In this document: piece after piece, positions 42,218 through 52,927 of the stretch
Layout: the number at the start of each line of letters is the position of its first letter
Position numbering within the stretch: the first letter of the stretch is position 1
Assembly: GCA_964511495.1 (NCBI GenBank)
Contig: CAZEFT010000001.1
Span: forward strand, 124,001-188,000
Origin: Litorimonas sp964511495
Lineage (GTDB): Bacteria > Pseudomonadota > Alphaproteobacteria > Caulobacterales > Maricaulaceae
Direction: 5' to 3'
Length of the DNA stretch: 64,000 nucleotides
The notes under the pieces: generated by a model
Database searches by the model: none
Seen by the model: the letters and a program-made list of their open reading frames with translations, nothing else
Told to the model about the DNA's origin: nothing
Made by a program: the position numbers and the translations under genes

Positions 42218-45200
42218 CTAGAAATCTCGTTTCCACTTTAAAGAAAGAGCTTGCTCATTATCGGCCCGGATTCTGGACCGAAGGGCTATGTTTTTCCGAA
42301 TTTCCCAATCAACGATAGCCCCCGTTTGATCTGGGCCTGCCCCTGAGAAAACCTGCAGATAGACGTCTTTTGCTAAATATCGGCCACCGACAATCTGCGC
42401 GCTGCCATCAGGATTGAAGTTCACACTCAACTGGCCAATACCAAAAGCGTCACGTAATCCTCCTAACAAATCAAACCCGCCTCCGGCGCCACTAAATTGC
42501 GCTAAAGCGCCAGCTAACTGCGCGGCTTCAATTGTTGATAATTCTGTGGCCGAACGCCCGAAAAGAAGGGCCGATAAAATTTCATCCTGCGGGCGTTCAG
42601 GCGTACTAGATAATTCTATTTTTGGATCTTCCACTGTGCCGGTAATATTCACGAGTGCGTCTAAATTTTGCGTCTGCGTGATTGCTTCAAAGGCAATACG
42701 AGCTTTTGAAAGTTCCCCGTCAAATTTTATTTGTCCGCTCTCGAAATCTAAAGTCTTTCCGGCAATCTTATATCCGCCTCTGATAACATCCGCTGTTCCG
42801 TAAAATAAAGGATCTGTCAGCGTCCCTTTTAGATCTGCCTGAATTTCCATTTCGACATCGACGCCTCGACTACGTACATATATGCGCCTTGGGGCATTGA
42901 TTTTTACATCAAGATTTATAGGCGAACGCGCCTTTGGTTTTTCAATTCTTATCTCTTTTGTCTGCTTATTGATCTCTTCTGCATCAATTTCAATCACACT
43001 AACCGTGCCGCCTACAAATTGTTTAACTTCGGCTCGATTTATGGTGATGTCGCCTTTCAGCTCCGCATCATCTTGACGGCTGACAAAATTCAAATCACCT
43101 GTTACTTTAGCTTCGATATCTCGTCTGTCCAAAGCTCTAAAGTTTTGAACACTAATCTCTGTTTGGCCGATAGGTCTACCAAATTCTGCAAGCTTGAATG
43201 CGCCTTGCCCCGAAAGTCGTCCGTCACGACTATCTGTCAGGAAGACATCTTCTACGACAAATTCATTATTGGTGAAATTAAGCCCGAAACGCCCCCCTTT
43301 AACTTGCGTGCCTAACTCAGGGACTTCGAACTGCAAATCTTGACCAGAAGACCGTCCATTAATTTGAGGGCGGTTAAGAGTGCCGGACAACTCTACATTA
43401 GCATTCACTTTGCCGCCCAATTGCGCTTCGCTAGGCGTCACTAAACCAAATATTGACGCCGCCATTCCTTCGGCATTGAGCTGCCCTGTCAATTGAGCGT
43501 CTTGATTTGGGCGAATTTCAGCAAGAGATTGAGCACGCTTTATCGGAATGGATAAATCACCTCCCGCAGTAAAGCCCAATGTAGAGCTGGCCTCCAATTG
43601 CGTCATCACGGCTCCAGGCTCCAAAGAGGCTGTCACCACAGCATCTAAACCCGTCGTTTTTTTGGCATCAAACCCGCGCCAATCCTTCAGATTGATGACA
43701 ATGTCACCGCTCGGGTCTGTCCCTTTGCGACTTTGCATATTCATTTGGGCCGATAAACGTCCGCGGGTCTCGCTGAAAACCTCAGGCAATGGCAGCAATG
43801 TGACTGGCAATGATCTAGCCTCTAAAGCCAATACCTCCTCGCCTCGGGCTCTGCTGTATTCCACATCTAGCGCCCCATCACCAACGCGTAATGGCGCCTG
43901 CAATTTTATGGCGCCTTCTTCATAAGTGAGGAAAAGTGGCTCAATCGTATCCACATCGATATTCCCGTAACGGAATTGTAGCGGTGTTTTCAGTTCATAA
44001 ATTGGGCCGTCTCTCTCGACAGAGAATGGAGCAGCCAAAACGAAAGGGCGAGCTATAAGTGTTTTCGACCTTTGACCTTCAGCTTCAACACGGCCCTGTA
44101 GCGCAGAAAACGTTCCTTCAGCCGAAGCAGATAATTTATCAATTTCAAAATCAGCATAGGCGATATTTTTAGCGTCTGCTGTAAAAGACAATCCTTGCTG
44201 ATTACCAATATTTTCGAAATCAATGCCGACCTGCGCATACTGCCCCTCTTGCTCCGGTAATCTTAGATCAACCGCACCAGTCACAATTCCATTTTGCGCA
44301 AGGGCAAGAGCCCCCACAGCCTCTAAGCGACCCACAGAGATTTGCAGATCAGACATGGCATAGCTATTGGGTTGTGAAACGAATTGCGCACCCGCAGATA
44401 AATCACCCCATTGCGTGTTCGCATTAATTTGTAACGGCCCTTTTGGAGCCTCTAAAACATCTATTAATTCAGTTCTCACCCGCACAGATTCAAATGATTG
44501 GTCGCGTAGGCCCACCTCACCCAAGCGAGCATCCAAACGGAGTTCGGGGGCTTCATGCGTCCCGTTGATTTCAAAACTTGCCTCCGCCCCCTCTTCGACC
44601 GACACAGATTGAAAAGTGACTGGGGCGGATAAAACCAGTTCCCCTTGTAAATCCAATTTACGCCCGACATCACCACTTAATATATCGCCACTGATGGCAG
44701 CCCTAAGAATATCTCCAGAGATAACGGCTTGCGAAATACGTAGGCCCTGATCTTGTGGAGACATATCGGCTTCGAACACAATATTCGATCCGAGTAGCTG
44801 CCCAAAAGGTCCTGAGAAGGATGTCTCAGTCTGAAAAACGCCATCCGTCGTCAAAGCGAAGAAAGAGGTCTCCGTCTTTTCCACTTGATAATCCGCTTTC
44901 AGTGTACCAGTCGGGATAGAGCCGAGAGGTCTCGTCTTGACGGAAAGTGAACCCTTTAAATCGGTTTGGTTACGGTCTAGCGTCAAATATCCTGAACTGC
45001 TCACTGTTGAAGGTCCGCTTTTCACGATGAAACTCTCAAAACTCAAACGTCTCTTTTGGGAATCAAAAATAGCTTTCACTTTTGCATTGCCTGACGTCCC
45101 GATTTCTATTGGTTGCTGAGACCTCAAACGAATGTTTTCGGCCTCTATATCCGTTTGAATGGAAATAGTCCCATTTGAGTCTTGCGAGAGTTTCAAAGGT

Positions 45201-46423
45201 CCTCTGGTGCGTCCCATATTGATTTGAGGCGTGCTCAAGCCCTGAACGGCAATCTGTCCATCAAACGCATAGGGCGCTTTAATTTTGACCTTACCCTTGG
45301 CTTCAACGCCTTCCATAAAAACCGCTTCCGGAAAAGGTAAAATGAGGTCTGGACGGGCAAGATTTAATTCCATGTCGACACTGTCAGGATACCAATTCTT
45401 TGCGGTTTTACCTTTTATATCAGGCCTCATCCCCTCAGCCTTGAATGATACACCGGGAGCCATCGCTGTGATGACAAAAGGTGAGTTTTCAGCCTCTCGC
45501 TGCATCTGCATTCTTGCCTCGATTTTCGCGCCTAAAGCCGTTTCCAGACTGTCAAGTTCAGGCCACGGTGCAATGTTTAAAAACGTGTCCGCTTTAAGGG
45601 CTGTTTCAGTCCAAATTAAATCGGTTGAGGCAATTTGATTATCACCAAAATTCAGGCGCAGATAACCTTCACCGCTTTTCACATTTCCGCCAAGGCGACC
45701 TTCGCCCGTTACGCCCTGCCCGGCAGGAGCTTTTAAAAGCGTCGACATTACGCCGCCGGCCTGTCCTTGGACTTCAAAGAAGCCTTCCATTTGCCCTTGG
45801 GGTTGCCGATCAAAATTTAGAACAAGTCTGTCCGGATCTCCTACATTATCAGTGGCTTTTAACTCTGATTGAATGGCGAGATTGTCTTCAACGAAAAACT
45901 TCCCTGCCACTTTCAAATCCGTGTATCGTCCTATCACAGACTCTTCTAGCTTCAGAGACGCTACTTCAAATTCTTTTACTGTGACTTTTGGTAGTTCAGA
46001 GTCAGTTTTCGACGGGTTCAGAACAGGCTGTCTTAAAACAGAGGTGGACTGGACGCTGATACGGTCAATCCACAAATGAGACCGTAAATACTGCAAAGGT
46101 TTCCAGTCGAGCCTCAAATTTTGGGCTTTCAGCCAGACACCTTGTTTGTCACGCAAGGTCAGGGATTCGATGGTGAGACTTTTTAACGGGTCACCGGATA
46201 AACCCGATACCTCCATGCTTTCGATAGGGCCAAAGCCCCGACTGTTTATCTGCTTTTCTATGAACCTTGCCCCGGCGGATGTGGTGATAAAAACACGTAG
46301 AGAGACCAAAATGAATGCGGTAAAGAGCAATAAAAACGCGCCGCCCCACAAAAGCCGTTTCAGCCATGATGTTTTACTGCGTTCGACTGACTTAGGCCTT
46401 TCCATCTTTTCAGTACGCGACAT
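42218..46423 (-). CDS. tamB: Translocation and assembly module protein TamB
   Basis: 1401 residues. One N-terminal membrane helix (LLWGGAFLLLFTAFILVSLRVF, about residues 23-46) anchors a very long periplasmic beta-helical protein, and the C-terminal DUF490/TamB domain is present with the conserved end ALFGRSATELSTIEAAQLAGAL and DLLGGLRDAFGIGQLSVNF. TamB spans the periplasm and works with TamA in outer-membrane protein insertion and phospholipid transport. The start overlaps the tamA stop by one base (TAATG), which couples translation. Length and partner gene agree with the family. Confidence 0.95.
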   Translation of the reverse strand: MSRTEKMERPKSVERSKTSWLKRLLWGGAFLLLFTAFILVSLRVFITTSAGARFIEKQINSRGFGPIESMEVSGLSGDPLKSLTIESLTLRDKQGVWLKAQNLRLDWKPLQYLRSHLWIDRISVQSTSVLRQPVLNPSKTDSELPKVTVKEFEVASLKLEESVIGRYTDLKVAGKFFVEDNLAIQSELKATDNVGDPDRLVLNFDRQPQGQMEGFFEVQGQAGGVMSTLLKAPAGQGVTGEGRLGGNVKSGEGYLRLNFGDNQIASTDLIWTETALKADTFLNIAPWPELDSLETALGAKIEARMQMQREAENSPFVITAMAPGVSFKAEGMRPDIKGKTAKNWYPDSVDMELNLARPDLILPFPEAVFMEGVEAKGKVKIKAPYAFDGQIAVQGLSTPQINMGRTRGPLKLSQDSNGTISIQTDIEAENIRLRSQQPIEIGTSGNAKVKAIFDSQKRRLSFESFIVKSGPSTVSSSGYLTLDRNQTDLKGSLSVKTRPLGSIPTGTLKADYQVEKTETSFFALTTDGVFQTETSFSGPFGQLLGSNIVFEADMSPQDQGLRISQAVISGDILRAAISGDILSGDVGRKLDLQGELVLSAPVTFQSVSVEEGAEASFEINGTHEAPELRLDARLGEVGLRDQSFESVRVRTELIDVLEAPKGPLQINANTQWGDLSAGAQFVSQPNSYAMSDLQISVGRLEAVGALALAQNGIVTGAVDLRLPEQEGQYAQVGIDFENIGNQQGLSFTADAKNIAYADFEIDKLSASAEGTFSALQGRVEAEGQRSKTLIARPFVLAAPFSVERDGPIYELKTPLQFRYGNIDVDTIEPLFLTYEEGAIKLQAPLRVGDGALDVEYSRARGEEVLALEARSLPVTLLPLPEVFSETRGRLSAQMNMQSRKGTDPSGDIVINLKDWRGFDAKKTTGLDAVVTASLEPGAVMTQLEASSTLGFTAGGDLSIPIKRAQSLAEIRPNQDAQLTGQLNAEGMAASIFGLVTPSEAQLGGKVNANVELSGTLNRPQINGRSSGQDLQFEVPELGTQVKGGRFGLNFTNNEFVVEDVFLTDSRDGRLSGQGAFKLAEFGRPIGQTEISVQNFRALDRRDIEAKVTGDLNFVSRQDDAELKGDITINRAEVKQFVGGTVSVIEIDAEEINKQTKEIRIEKPKARSPINLDVKINAPRRIYVRSRGVDVEMEIQADLKGTLTDPLFYGTADVIRGGYKIAGKTLDFESGQIKFDGELSKARIAFEAITQTQNLDALVNITGTVEDPKIELSSTPERPQDEILSALLFGRSATELSTIEAAQLAGALAQFSGAGGGFDLLGGLRDAFGIGQLSVNFNPDGSAQIVGGRYLAKDVYLQVFSGAGPDQTGAIVDWEIRKNIALRSRIRADNEQALSLKWKRDF

Positions 46424-48231
46424 TAAAAGGCCTGCCCGATTGAGAGATAGATTTGAAAATCAGCGTCTCCTTCCCGCTTATTAAGGGGAATGGCAATATC
46501 GGCTCGCAAAGGCGCAAAGCTCGTAAAATAGCGCAGGCCAATTCCTGCACCATACCGTATATCTTGTAAATTGGGTAAGTCATTGCGGGCCACACTACCC
46601 GCATCAACAAACGCCACGGCCCCAAAAGGGCTATCTCCACGATACCGTAATTCCGCGCTCAACTCTGTGATAGAGCGTCCACCAATTTCGTCGCCATCGG
46701 CATTCACAGGAGAAATAGATTGATATCCATATCCTCGGACAGAACCGCCCCCGCCGCCATAAAACCGTCTATTCAGAGGCACAGCTGGTTGATCTGCTCC
46801 GAATAATGTTCCGACCTTGGCGCGTCCGGCGACGACGAAACTGTCAGAAATGCGTTTATAACTACTTGCGCCCGCTTCAACCGTTGTGAACAAACCTTTT
46901 TGATTCCCGAAATTATAGGTCGGTATAACACTTGCCTCAGCAAATATACCTTTGACAGGGTTCAAAATTGAGTTGCGTGAGTCATAAGTAGCCGTGCCCA
47001 ATCCATCAATCAGATACGCGGTCACGTCTTGCCCGTTCTCTTCGAAGCGTGAAGCTTCCAACCCAATACCTAAACCAAGCTTAAAACGACTGGAAACTTT
47101 CTGCGTCATCAAAACCGTTCCGCCAACACGCTCTCCTTTGAAGGCCTCCGTATCTTCTCTGGCGACCTCCGCGCTTAAGTCCAATGCCCGGTCTTCGCGA
47201 AAAAGATAAGGTATATTATAATCTGCGCCGAAGCGAATTTGGTTGGTTTTCAACGATGTTGATAAGGTCAATGTTTGGGCATAGCCGACAAAGTTCCGCC
47301 GTTCATATGTCAAGTCCACCCCGCTCCCATCCGTAGTGCTATAACCAATCTCCCCACTGACTGTATTCTTATGCCCTTGCTCAACATTGAGCAGAACATT
47401 GCGTGTGACAGTTCCGTCTCCATTTGGGATTTTCTCATCTGCTAATATGGCTGTTGCACTGTCGAAGACATTCGTACCGATAATACGCGATGTCAGACGG
47501 TTCATCTCCCGATCTGAGAAAATATCCCCCTCTTCAAAAGGGGCCACCAATTTTGGCCAGGATTTGACAATGTAAGCCGACCCTGTTTGTTTAATTGCTC
47601 CGAAACGCGTTTTATTGCCGACAGAAAAATTAAAAGTCACATTCATGTTTTGAGTGTCATGGTCGACGACCACTCTACGGTCGAGAATTTGCGTTTCAGG
47701 GTAACCATTGGCTTTCAGATAATTCACAGCGCGCAACTCTGCGGCGACAACACTCGGCGCTAATGCCGTCTGGCCCGTTGACAAATTAATCACTTTATCA
47801 ACCTCGGTAATTTTATCCGGAGAGTTTCCGGAATAGTTTACCGTAATCTTGCCGAATGAAAATTGAGGGCCAAGCTCTATATCCAAAATTGGCCTCGGAG
47901 CTTTCTGTGTTGAAACCTCTTCATCCAGAGGCACGGATTCAAGCCTGACGTCAATTTTCGCTTTATAATAGCCACGGGAACGTGCGACGCTATAGGCTTG
48001 CTCCAAGGCTTTCTCAGCCCGTCTCTGTGCTTGAGCCAATGAACGTGGCGACTCTTCAACCTCTCCCAGAACATTTTGCAGAAGTTCACGAAAGTCTTGG
48101 GACATCTCACCTTCAATTTTTGCTAAAGGTTCATCAGCATAACAAGGCGTGCTGACGCCGTATATCAGCAACCCCAGCAGTAGCGCTTTTTCCGCAGCGC
48201 TCCGCTTTGCTCTCACCCTTTTCATGTGCAT
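46423..48231 (-). CDS. tamA: Autotransporter assembly factor TamA (BamA/Omp85 family)
   Basis: 602 residues. The signal peptide (LLLGLLIYGVSTPCYA) is followed by POTRA-type domains (about residues 35-270) and a 16-strand barrel domain that ends with LPLNKREGDADF-like strand patterns and a terminal Phe (SIGQAF). The RFYGGGGGSVRGYGYQ motif of the inserted loop is diagnostic of Omp85 proteins. TamA forms the outer-membrane half of the TAM complex with TamB, encoded next. The ATG at 48231 or Met3 (48225) may be the start. Confidence 0.95.
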   Translation of the reverse strand: MHMKRVRAKRSAAEKALLLGLLIYGVSTPCYADEPLAKIEGEMSQDFRELLQNVLGEVEESPRSLAQAQRRAEKALEQAYSVARSRGYYKAKIDVRLESVPLDEEVSTQKAPRPILDIELGPQFSFGKITVNYSGNSPDKITEVDKVINLSTGQTALAPSVVAAELRAVNYLKANGYPETQILDRRVVVDHDTQNMNVTFNFSVGNKTRFGAIKQTGSAYIVKSWPKLVAPFEEGDIFSDREMNRLTSRIIGTNVFDSATAILADEKIPNGDGTVTRNVLLNVEQGHKNTVSGEIGYSTTDGSGVDLTYERRNFVGYAQTLTLSTSLKTNQIRFGADYNIPYLFREDRALDLSAEVAREDTEAFKGERVGGTVLMTQKVSSRFKLGLGIGLEASRFEENGQDVTAYLIDGLGTATYDSRNSILNPVKGIFAEASVIPTYNFGNQKGLFTTVEAGASSYKRISDSFVVAGRAKVGTLFGADQPAVPLNRRFYGGGGGSVRGYGYQSISPVNADGDEIGGRSITELSAELRYRGDSPFGAVAFVDAGSVARNDLPNLQDIRYGAGIGLRYFTSFAPLRADIAIPLNKREGDADFQIYLSIGQAF

Positions 48232-48329
48232 ATGTTAGCCCATACACACCAGAGCGTTAATGGTTCCAGAATTTAAAGCAGGTCAGGGCAAAGTTTTATT
48301 GTAAGTCCTGACTCATTATAGGGTGCAAT

Positions 48330-49727
48330 TTACAATGGCTCCACAGCCGTGGCCAAAGCCAGATTAACATATTGAACCAATCGCGCCCGACGGGTCGAAA
48401 CCAATTGCGCCTCAATAAATGAAACACGTTGCTGCACTGATAAAACGTTCAGCAAATCAGTCTCCGCTGACTCATAACGAAATTCTGTAAATTGCAGAGC
48501 CTTATTAGCGCTCTCCAAAGCCTGTTCCAATGACAATTCCTGATCTGATAAAATGTGCCCTTGATCAAGCTGCTGCTCAACATCGCGAAAGGCCTGCAGA
48601 GCCAAGTCCTGATAATCTGCCAAAGCCTCATCGATATTAGATTGTGCAATCGAAATATCCGCTTTTCGGGCTCCACCATCAAATATAGGCGCTGTAACAC
48701 TGGCCAGTAGCGTGGACGCGATAGAGGTTGGGTTAAAAATCTGTCCGAGGACATTGGATTGTCCGCCTAAACGACCGCTCAAACTCAGATCAGGCAGTTT
48801 CGCTTTACGGCTTGCCTCATGGGTCCGAAAAGCGACCCTAACTCTGAATTGTGCGGCTTGCAAATCAGGCCTTTGCGTTAAAAGGTCTGCAGGTTTTCCA
48901 ATTACATCCAAGGCCGGAAGCGTTGGCAGGGATGTAGAAGAGAGCTTGTCAGCCTTTGGGTAATCGCCCGTCAAAACTTCTAAACGCCTGAGCGCATTTC
49001 GAGCATCTCCTTCGGCACGATTGAGAGAGACCCGAGCACTCGCCACATCCGCACGGATCAGCGAAATATCCTGCCCTGAGCGCAAGCCTCTTTCATATTG
49101 GACGAGTACGAACCCTAATGTTTTGTTGAGAGCATCTAGGTTCCGCGAAGAAACGTCCGCTAATCTGTTTGCTTCAATTGCAAGGAAATAATTCTCAGCA
49201 ATATTGGCGGCCAATAATTGCCGTCCGGCCTCTAAATCGGTTGCTGCTGCCTTCTCGCCTAGCTCTGCTGCCTTGTCGCGATCATCTAGACGACCCCATA
49301 AGTCCGGTGCCCATGAAACATCTAAACCCGCATCGACGCTCGCAGTATCTTGGGATAACTCTTTTAAGAAACTCGTGCGTGACGCACCAATGCTTGCGTT
49401 GACAAAAGGCGATAACTGAGCCCTGCTTTTTGTTGCCAAAGCCGTTGAACGGTCCAGCCTACTCCGCAGTTTTTTGAGGTCTGGATTCTGAATATAAGCC
49501 CGCTCGACGAGGTCGTTAAGTGTGATATCGTCCAACTCGGTCAACCAACCTGTGAAACTGATTGGAGAGGTATTGGGCTTAGGCTCAGGCTTAACCTGCC
49601 ACGCCTCTGCCACACGCGCTAAAGGAAGCGCTAAATGTGTTTCAGCGGACAATCCGGCTTGTGTCGTTGCACAAGCCGAGAGAATAAGCGCTGAGGAAAG
49701 GTAAGAGAGGACAGATGACTTATTCAC
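48330..49727 (-). CDS. Outer-membrane efflux protein (TolC/NodT type)
   Basis: 465 residues, GTG start at 49727 within the last codons of the permease gene (eight-base overlap). A signal peptide ends LSACATT, a lipobox, so this is again a NodT-type lipoprotein. Two efflux repeats are seen: LVERAYIQNPDLKKLRSRLDR and LLTQRPDLQAAQFRVRVAFRTHE, and the end LLNVLSVQQRVSFIEAQLVST. It forms the exit duct for the pump encoded just upstream and is last in its operon. It is only moderately similar to the duct protein at 33.3-34.7 kb, so the two operons are not a recent duplication. Confidence 0.92.
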   Translation of the reverse strand: MNKSSVLSYLSSALILSACATTQAGLSAETHLALPLARVAEAWQVKPEPKPNTSPISFTGWLTELDDITLNDLVERAYIQNPDLKKLRSRLDRSTALATKSRAQLSPFVNASIGASRTSFLKELSQDTASVDAGLDVSWAPDLWGRLDDRDKAAELGEKAAATDLEAGRQLLAANIAENYFLAIEANRLADVSSRNLDALNKTLGFVLVQYERGLRSGQDISLIRADVASARVSLNRAEGDARNALRRLEVLTGDYPKADKLSSTSLPTLPALDVIGKPADLLTQRPDLQAAQFRVRVAFRTHEASRKAKLPDLSLSGRLGGQSNVLGQIFNPTSIASTLLASVTAPIFDGGARKADISIAQSNIDEALADYQDLALQAFRDVEQQLDQGHILSDQELSLEQALESANKALQFTEFRYESAETDLLNVLSVQQRVSFIEAQLVSTRRARLVQYVNLALATAVEPL

Positions 49728-52203
49728 TTTTCAAGACCTCCGCTGGTTTCACACGCGCTGCGCTAAATGCTTGTCCGCCTACAGCAATCCAAGCAATGAA
49801 GAGCGTGAAAAGAAAACCTAGCGCCCATGGTAAGGGACTTAACTGAATGTGTTGCATGAAGCCGTTTAGATAAGTCCGCGCGGCATAATAGGCCACCGGC
49901 CAAGCAATGATATTACCGATCAAAACAGGTCGCGAGAAATCACGGATTAGCAATGTCGTAACCTCCAACGTGCTCGCTCCTAAAGTCTTGCGAATACCGA
50001 TTTCATGGCGCCGTTGAATGGCTGCGAAAACCGCCATTGCAAACAAGCCCATTGCCGAGATAATTAAAGCAATCAGAGACAGGCTCGTAAATCCGGAATT
50101 AATGCCTTCGTAAGTCCGGAAATTGCGCTCGAATTCATCATCGACGAAGCGTGTCGTCACAGCACCGTCGGGGAAGCGTGATTTTACAACTCGTTCGATT
50201 GCTTCCAACCCTGCTTTGATATTGTTTCTATCGATGCGCACGAGAGGATTATTGCCACTGAAGTTTGAGAGTTGATAAAAATTGGAACGAACATCACCAA
50301 TTCCATATACAAGGGGTATCGTTTCAACCACGCCGATCACCACATAGGTAGGATCTCTTTCGAATGATTCTCTTAAATGTGGCACGAGATAGAGAGGTTG
50401 ACCAATGGCGGCTTCGGGACTTTGAAAGCCCAACGCCTCTACATAATTTCTGTCAATGATAACTGAAATATCGGTATCGGAGAGGTCGGCATTATCTTCA
50501 TCAAAAGCAGGCTCTCCCCAACTCTCAATGGCAGGGTCAAATCCGCGTCCCGCAATAAGGTCCACTTGGAAGGTTTTTAGAAAATCAAAGTCTACATAGG
50601 TTGTAGTGCTCTGTGCCGCATCTGCTCCGATTTCTCGTGAACGAGTGACCTCCATATAATTCACATAACCCTGCCAAGGCACATAATTGATACCGCTGAC
50701 AGATTTAATGGCGGGCTCGTTCGATAAAGCTTCCCTTAGGTCACTAGGGCCAGTTTGCACTGAGGCACCATCTACAAGTGCCACAACCGGGTCTTTTTCA
50801 GGTTGAAGTGCAATATCACGCATATAGCGATTTTGCTGCCCTACAACTAAAACCAGAATTAGCAAGGTACTGGCAGCGGCAAACTGAATAGCCACAAGTA
50901 TTTGTGTCAGAACTTGATTGCCGCTTTTTATTTTCCCTGACCGCAAGGCTTCTACAGGGCGAACCCGTGACAGGAAGGCCACAGGATAAAGGCTTGCCAA
51001 AATACTGACCCCCATGACCAAAGCTGTGAGTACGGGCAGGAAGAGCGAATTCCGCCGGATGCCGTTTAAAAGGTCAATTCCCGCTTGAGCATTCAATATC
51101 GGTGAAATCAGGACGATCAAAATCAAAGCCAAGACACCGGCAATGATTGTCAGTATCAATGCCTCCAGCCAATATTGAAGCATGACACTATTGCGCCCTG
51201 CGCCAACAACTTTGCGAAGCCCGACTTCTTTGGCATAGCCCGCAGCCTGTGCTGTGGCTAAATTGGCGTAGTTGATACAAGAGACAAGCAAGATAATGAG
51301 ACCCATGCCGAAAAGCACGCCCGTTACCGTGAAGAAATGAGATTGGTTCTGAAAAATGCGGTTATCTAACTGTTTGGTTTGTAGATCTTTTAATGGCATT
51401 CGGCCAAACCAAATACGCTCCAACATATTGCGTTGCACCTCTGGGATTCGGCGCTCCGACATTGTAGCGAGTTGTTTATCCAACTTCGCTTTCACTTTAG
51501 CCGTATTGGTTTCGGGCAGGAGCATATAAGTCAGCGCGCTGACACCCAACCACCATTCTGTGTCCGTCTCACTCGGTTCTGGCCACTTACGCAAATATTC
51601 AAACCGTTGAATGACGCCCGGTTCATCCCCCATATGTGAGGGTTTGGGAATCTCTCCGATCACACCGACAATTGTGTGAGTCTCTTCTGCATTCACGACA
51701 ACTGATTTCCCTACGGGATTTATATCACCAAATAAGCGTTTCGAGGCACCTAGGGTAATGATGATATTTTCGCGCGTTACTAAGGCTTGGTCGGCAGAGC
51801 CATAGATAAAATTAAAATCAAAAATATCAAAAATATCACGATCCGCCAAGGCCCCATAAATACTGATACTTTTCCCTTCGCTTGATAAAGAGCTGTCCCC
51901 TCCGCGTGTTAACCGGGCAACCGCCTCCAATTCAGGAACATCTTCTTTGACATATCGCGCCGCAGGTGAGGCCGTGACGGGGTTATCACGTGGAACGCGT
52001 CCTTCAGCCTGAAATTGTTGTGTCAGAACATAAGTGCGATCAACATTTTCGAAATGGCGGTCGCTTTGTTGCCAATAAGACGACATTGCCCAAGCCGTTA
52101 AAAAACAAGCCAACCCCAAAGCTAAGCCGAAAATATTCACGGCTGTAATCATGGGGGAGCGGATATAGTGCTTTATAGCACTGGAGAAGAAATGCGCTAA
52201 CAT
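49720..52203 (-). CDS. FtsX-type ABC transporter permease, double-domain form
   Basis: 827 residues, about twice MacB length. Two MacB_PCD/FtsX units are joined: a membrane segment at residues 17-40, a periplasmic domain, three helices starting near residue 290 (TGVLFGMGLIILLVSCINYANLATAQA), then a second such set from about residue 440 with helices near 710 (SGFTSLSLIALIISAMGLFAMAVFA) and the RRHEIGIRKTLGAS loop. This form is common in antimicrobial-peptide or toxin export operons. It overlaps the ATPase by one base (TAATG). Confidence 0.93.
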   Translation of the reverse strand: MLAHFFSSAIKHYIRSPMITAVNIFGLALGLACFLTAWAMSSYWQQSDRHFENVDRTYVLTQQFQAEGRVPRDNPVTASPAARYVKEDVPELEAVARLTRGGDSSLSSEGKSISIYGALADRDIFDIFDFNFIYGSADQALVTRENIIITLGASKRLFGDINPVGKSVVVNAEETHTIVGVIGEIPKPSHMGDEPGVIQRFEYLRKWPEPSETDTEWWLGVSALTYMLLPETNTAKVKAKLDKQLATMSERRIPEVQRNMLERIWFGRMPLKDLQTKQLDNRIFQNQSHFFTVTGVLFGMGLIILLVSCINYANLATAQAAGYAKEVGLRKVVGAGRNSVMLQYWLEALILTIIAGVLALILIVLISPILNAQAGIDLLNGIRRNSLFLPVLTALVMGVSILASLYPVAFLSRVRPVEALRSGKIKSGNQVLTQILVAIQFAAASTLLILVLVVGQQNRYMRDIALQPEKDPVVALVDGASVQTGPSDLREALSNEPAIKSVSGINYVPWQGYVNYMEVTRSREIGADAAQSTTTYVDFDFLKTFQVDLIAGRGFDPAIESWGEPAFDEDNADLSDTDISVIIDRNYVEALGFQSPEAAIGQPLYLVPHLRESFERDPTYVVIGVVETIPLVYGIGDVRSNFYQLSNFSGNNPLVRIDRNNIKAGLEAIERVVKSRFPDGAVTTRFVDDEFERNFRTYEGINSGFTSLSLIALIISAMGLFAMAVFAAIQRRHEIGIRKTLGASTLEVTTLLIRDFSRPVLIGNIIAWPVAYYAARTYLNGFMQHIQLSPLPWALGFLFTLFIAWIAVGGQAFSAARVKPAEVLKSE

Positions 52204-52895
52204 TACGCCACCTCCGCTTTATTAGATTTCCCGTCATCGAGAATGCGGCCATCAAGCATACGGATAATTCTATCGGCCTGGCCCGCATCTTTTTCGGAAT
52301 GCGTCACCATAAGGATGGTCGCCCCTTGTTCATTTAGGAGACCTAGTAATTCCATCACATCCTCACCATTTTGCGAATCCAAATTACCAGTAGGCTCATC
52401 TGCCAAAATGAGTTTGGGGTCAGCGATGACGGCGCGGGCAACCGCAACTCGCTGTTGCTGTCCTCCTGAAAGTTGAGAAGGTTTATGCCGACCGCGATTT
52501 TCCAATCCCACTAATTCGAGGGCCTCACGCACCCGACTTTGCCGGGTTGCTTTGGGAATTTTCAAATACCGTAAAGGTAGGGCGACATTCTCCTCCACAG
52601 TCAGATCATCAATGAGATTAAAACTTTGAAAAACAAAGCCGAGATTATTTTTGCGCATTTTGACCAATTGGGATTCTTTATATTTGGCGATGTCTACACC
52701 ATCAAAATCGTAACGGCCTTCCGTGGGCGTATCGATCATCCCTAATATATTCATCAATGTGGATTTTCCGCAGCCGGATGGCCCCATGACAGCAACAAAT
52801 TCTCCTGTTTGGATTTCGAGACTGACATCATTTAATGCAACAGTTTCCATGTCCCGTGTTGCGTAAACTTTTCGGATGTGACTAAGAGTAATCAT
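52203..52895 (-). CDS. ABC transporter ATP-binding protein (LolD/MacB type)
   Basis: 230 residues. Walker A GPSGCGKST, Q-loop FVFQSFNLID, signature LSGGQQQRVAVARAV, Walker B LILADEPTGNLDS and switch VTHSEKDAGQADR are all intact. The group energises FtsX-type permeases such as the 827-residue partner that follows. The gene lies 32 bases downstream of the adaptor gene in a GntR-controlled operon. Confidence 0.95.
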   Translation of the reverse strand: MITLSHIRKVYATRDMETVALNDVSLEIQTGEFVAVMGPSGCGKSTLMNILGMIDTPTEGRYDFDGVDIAKYKESQLVKMRKNNLGFVFQSFNLIDDLTVEENVALPLRYLKIPKATRQSRVREALELVGLENRGRHKPSQLSGGQQQRVAVARAVIADPKLILADEPTGNLDSQNGEDVMELLGLLNEQGATILMVTHSEKDAGQADRIIRMLDGRILDDGKSNKAEVA

Positions 52896-52927
52896 GAAAG
52901 GCCCCTTTTCGATCTTTAGAGCAAGTT

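Noticed and set aside
48258..48320. GTCAGG / CCTGAC stem between tamA and the efflux duct gene as terminator
   Set aside because: The six-base arms have a 19-base loop and no T-run follows on the minus strand.
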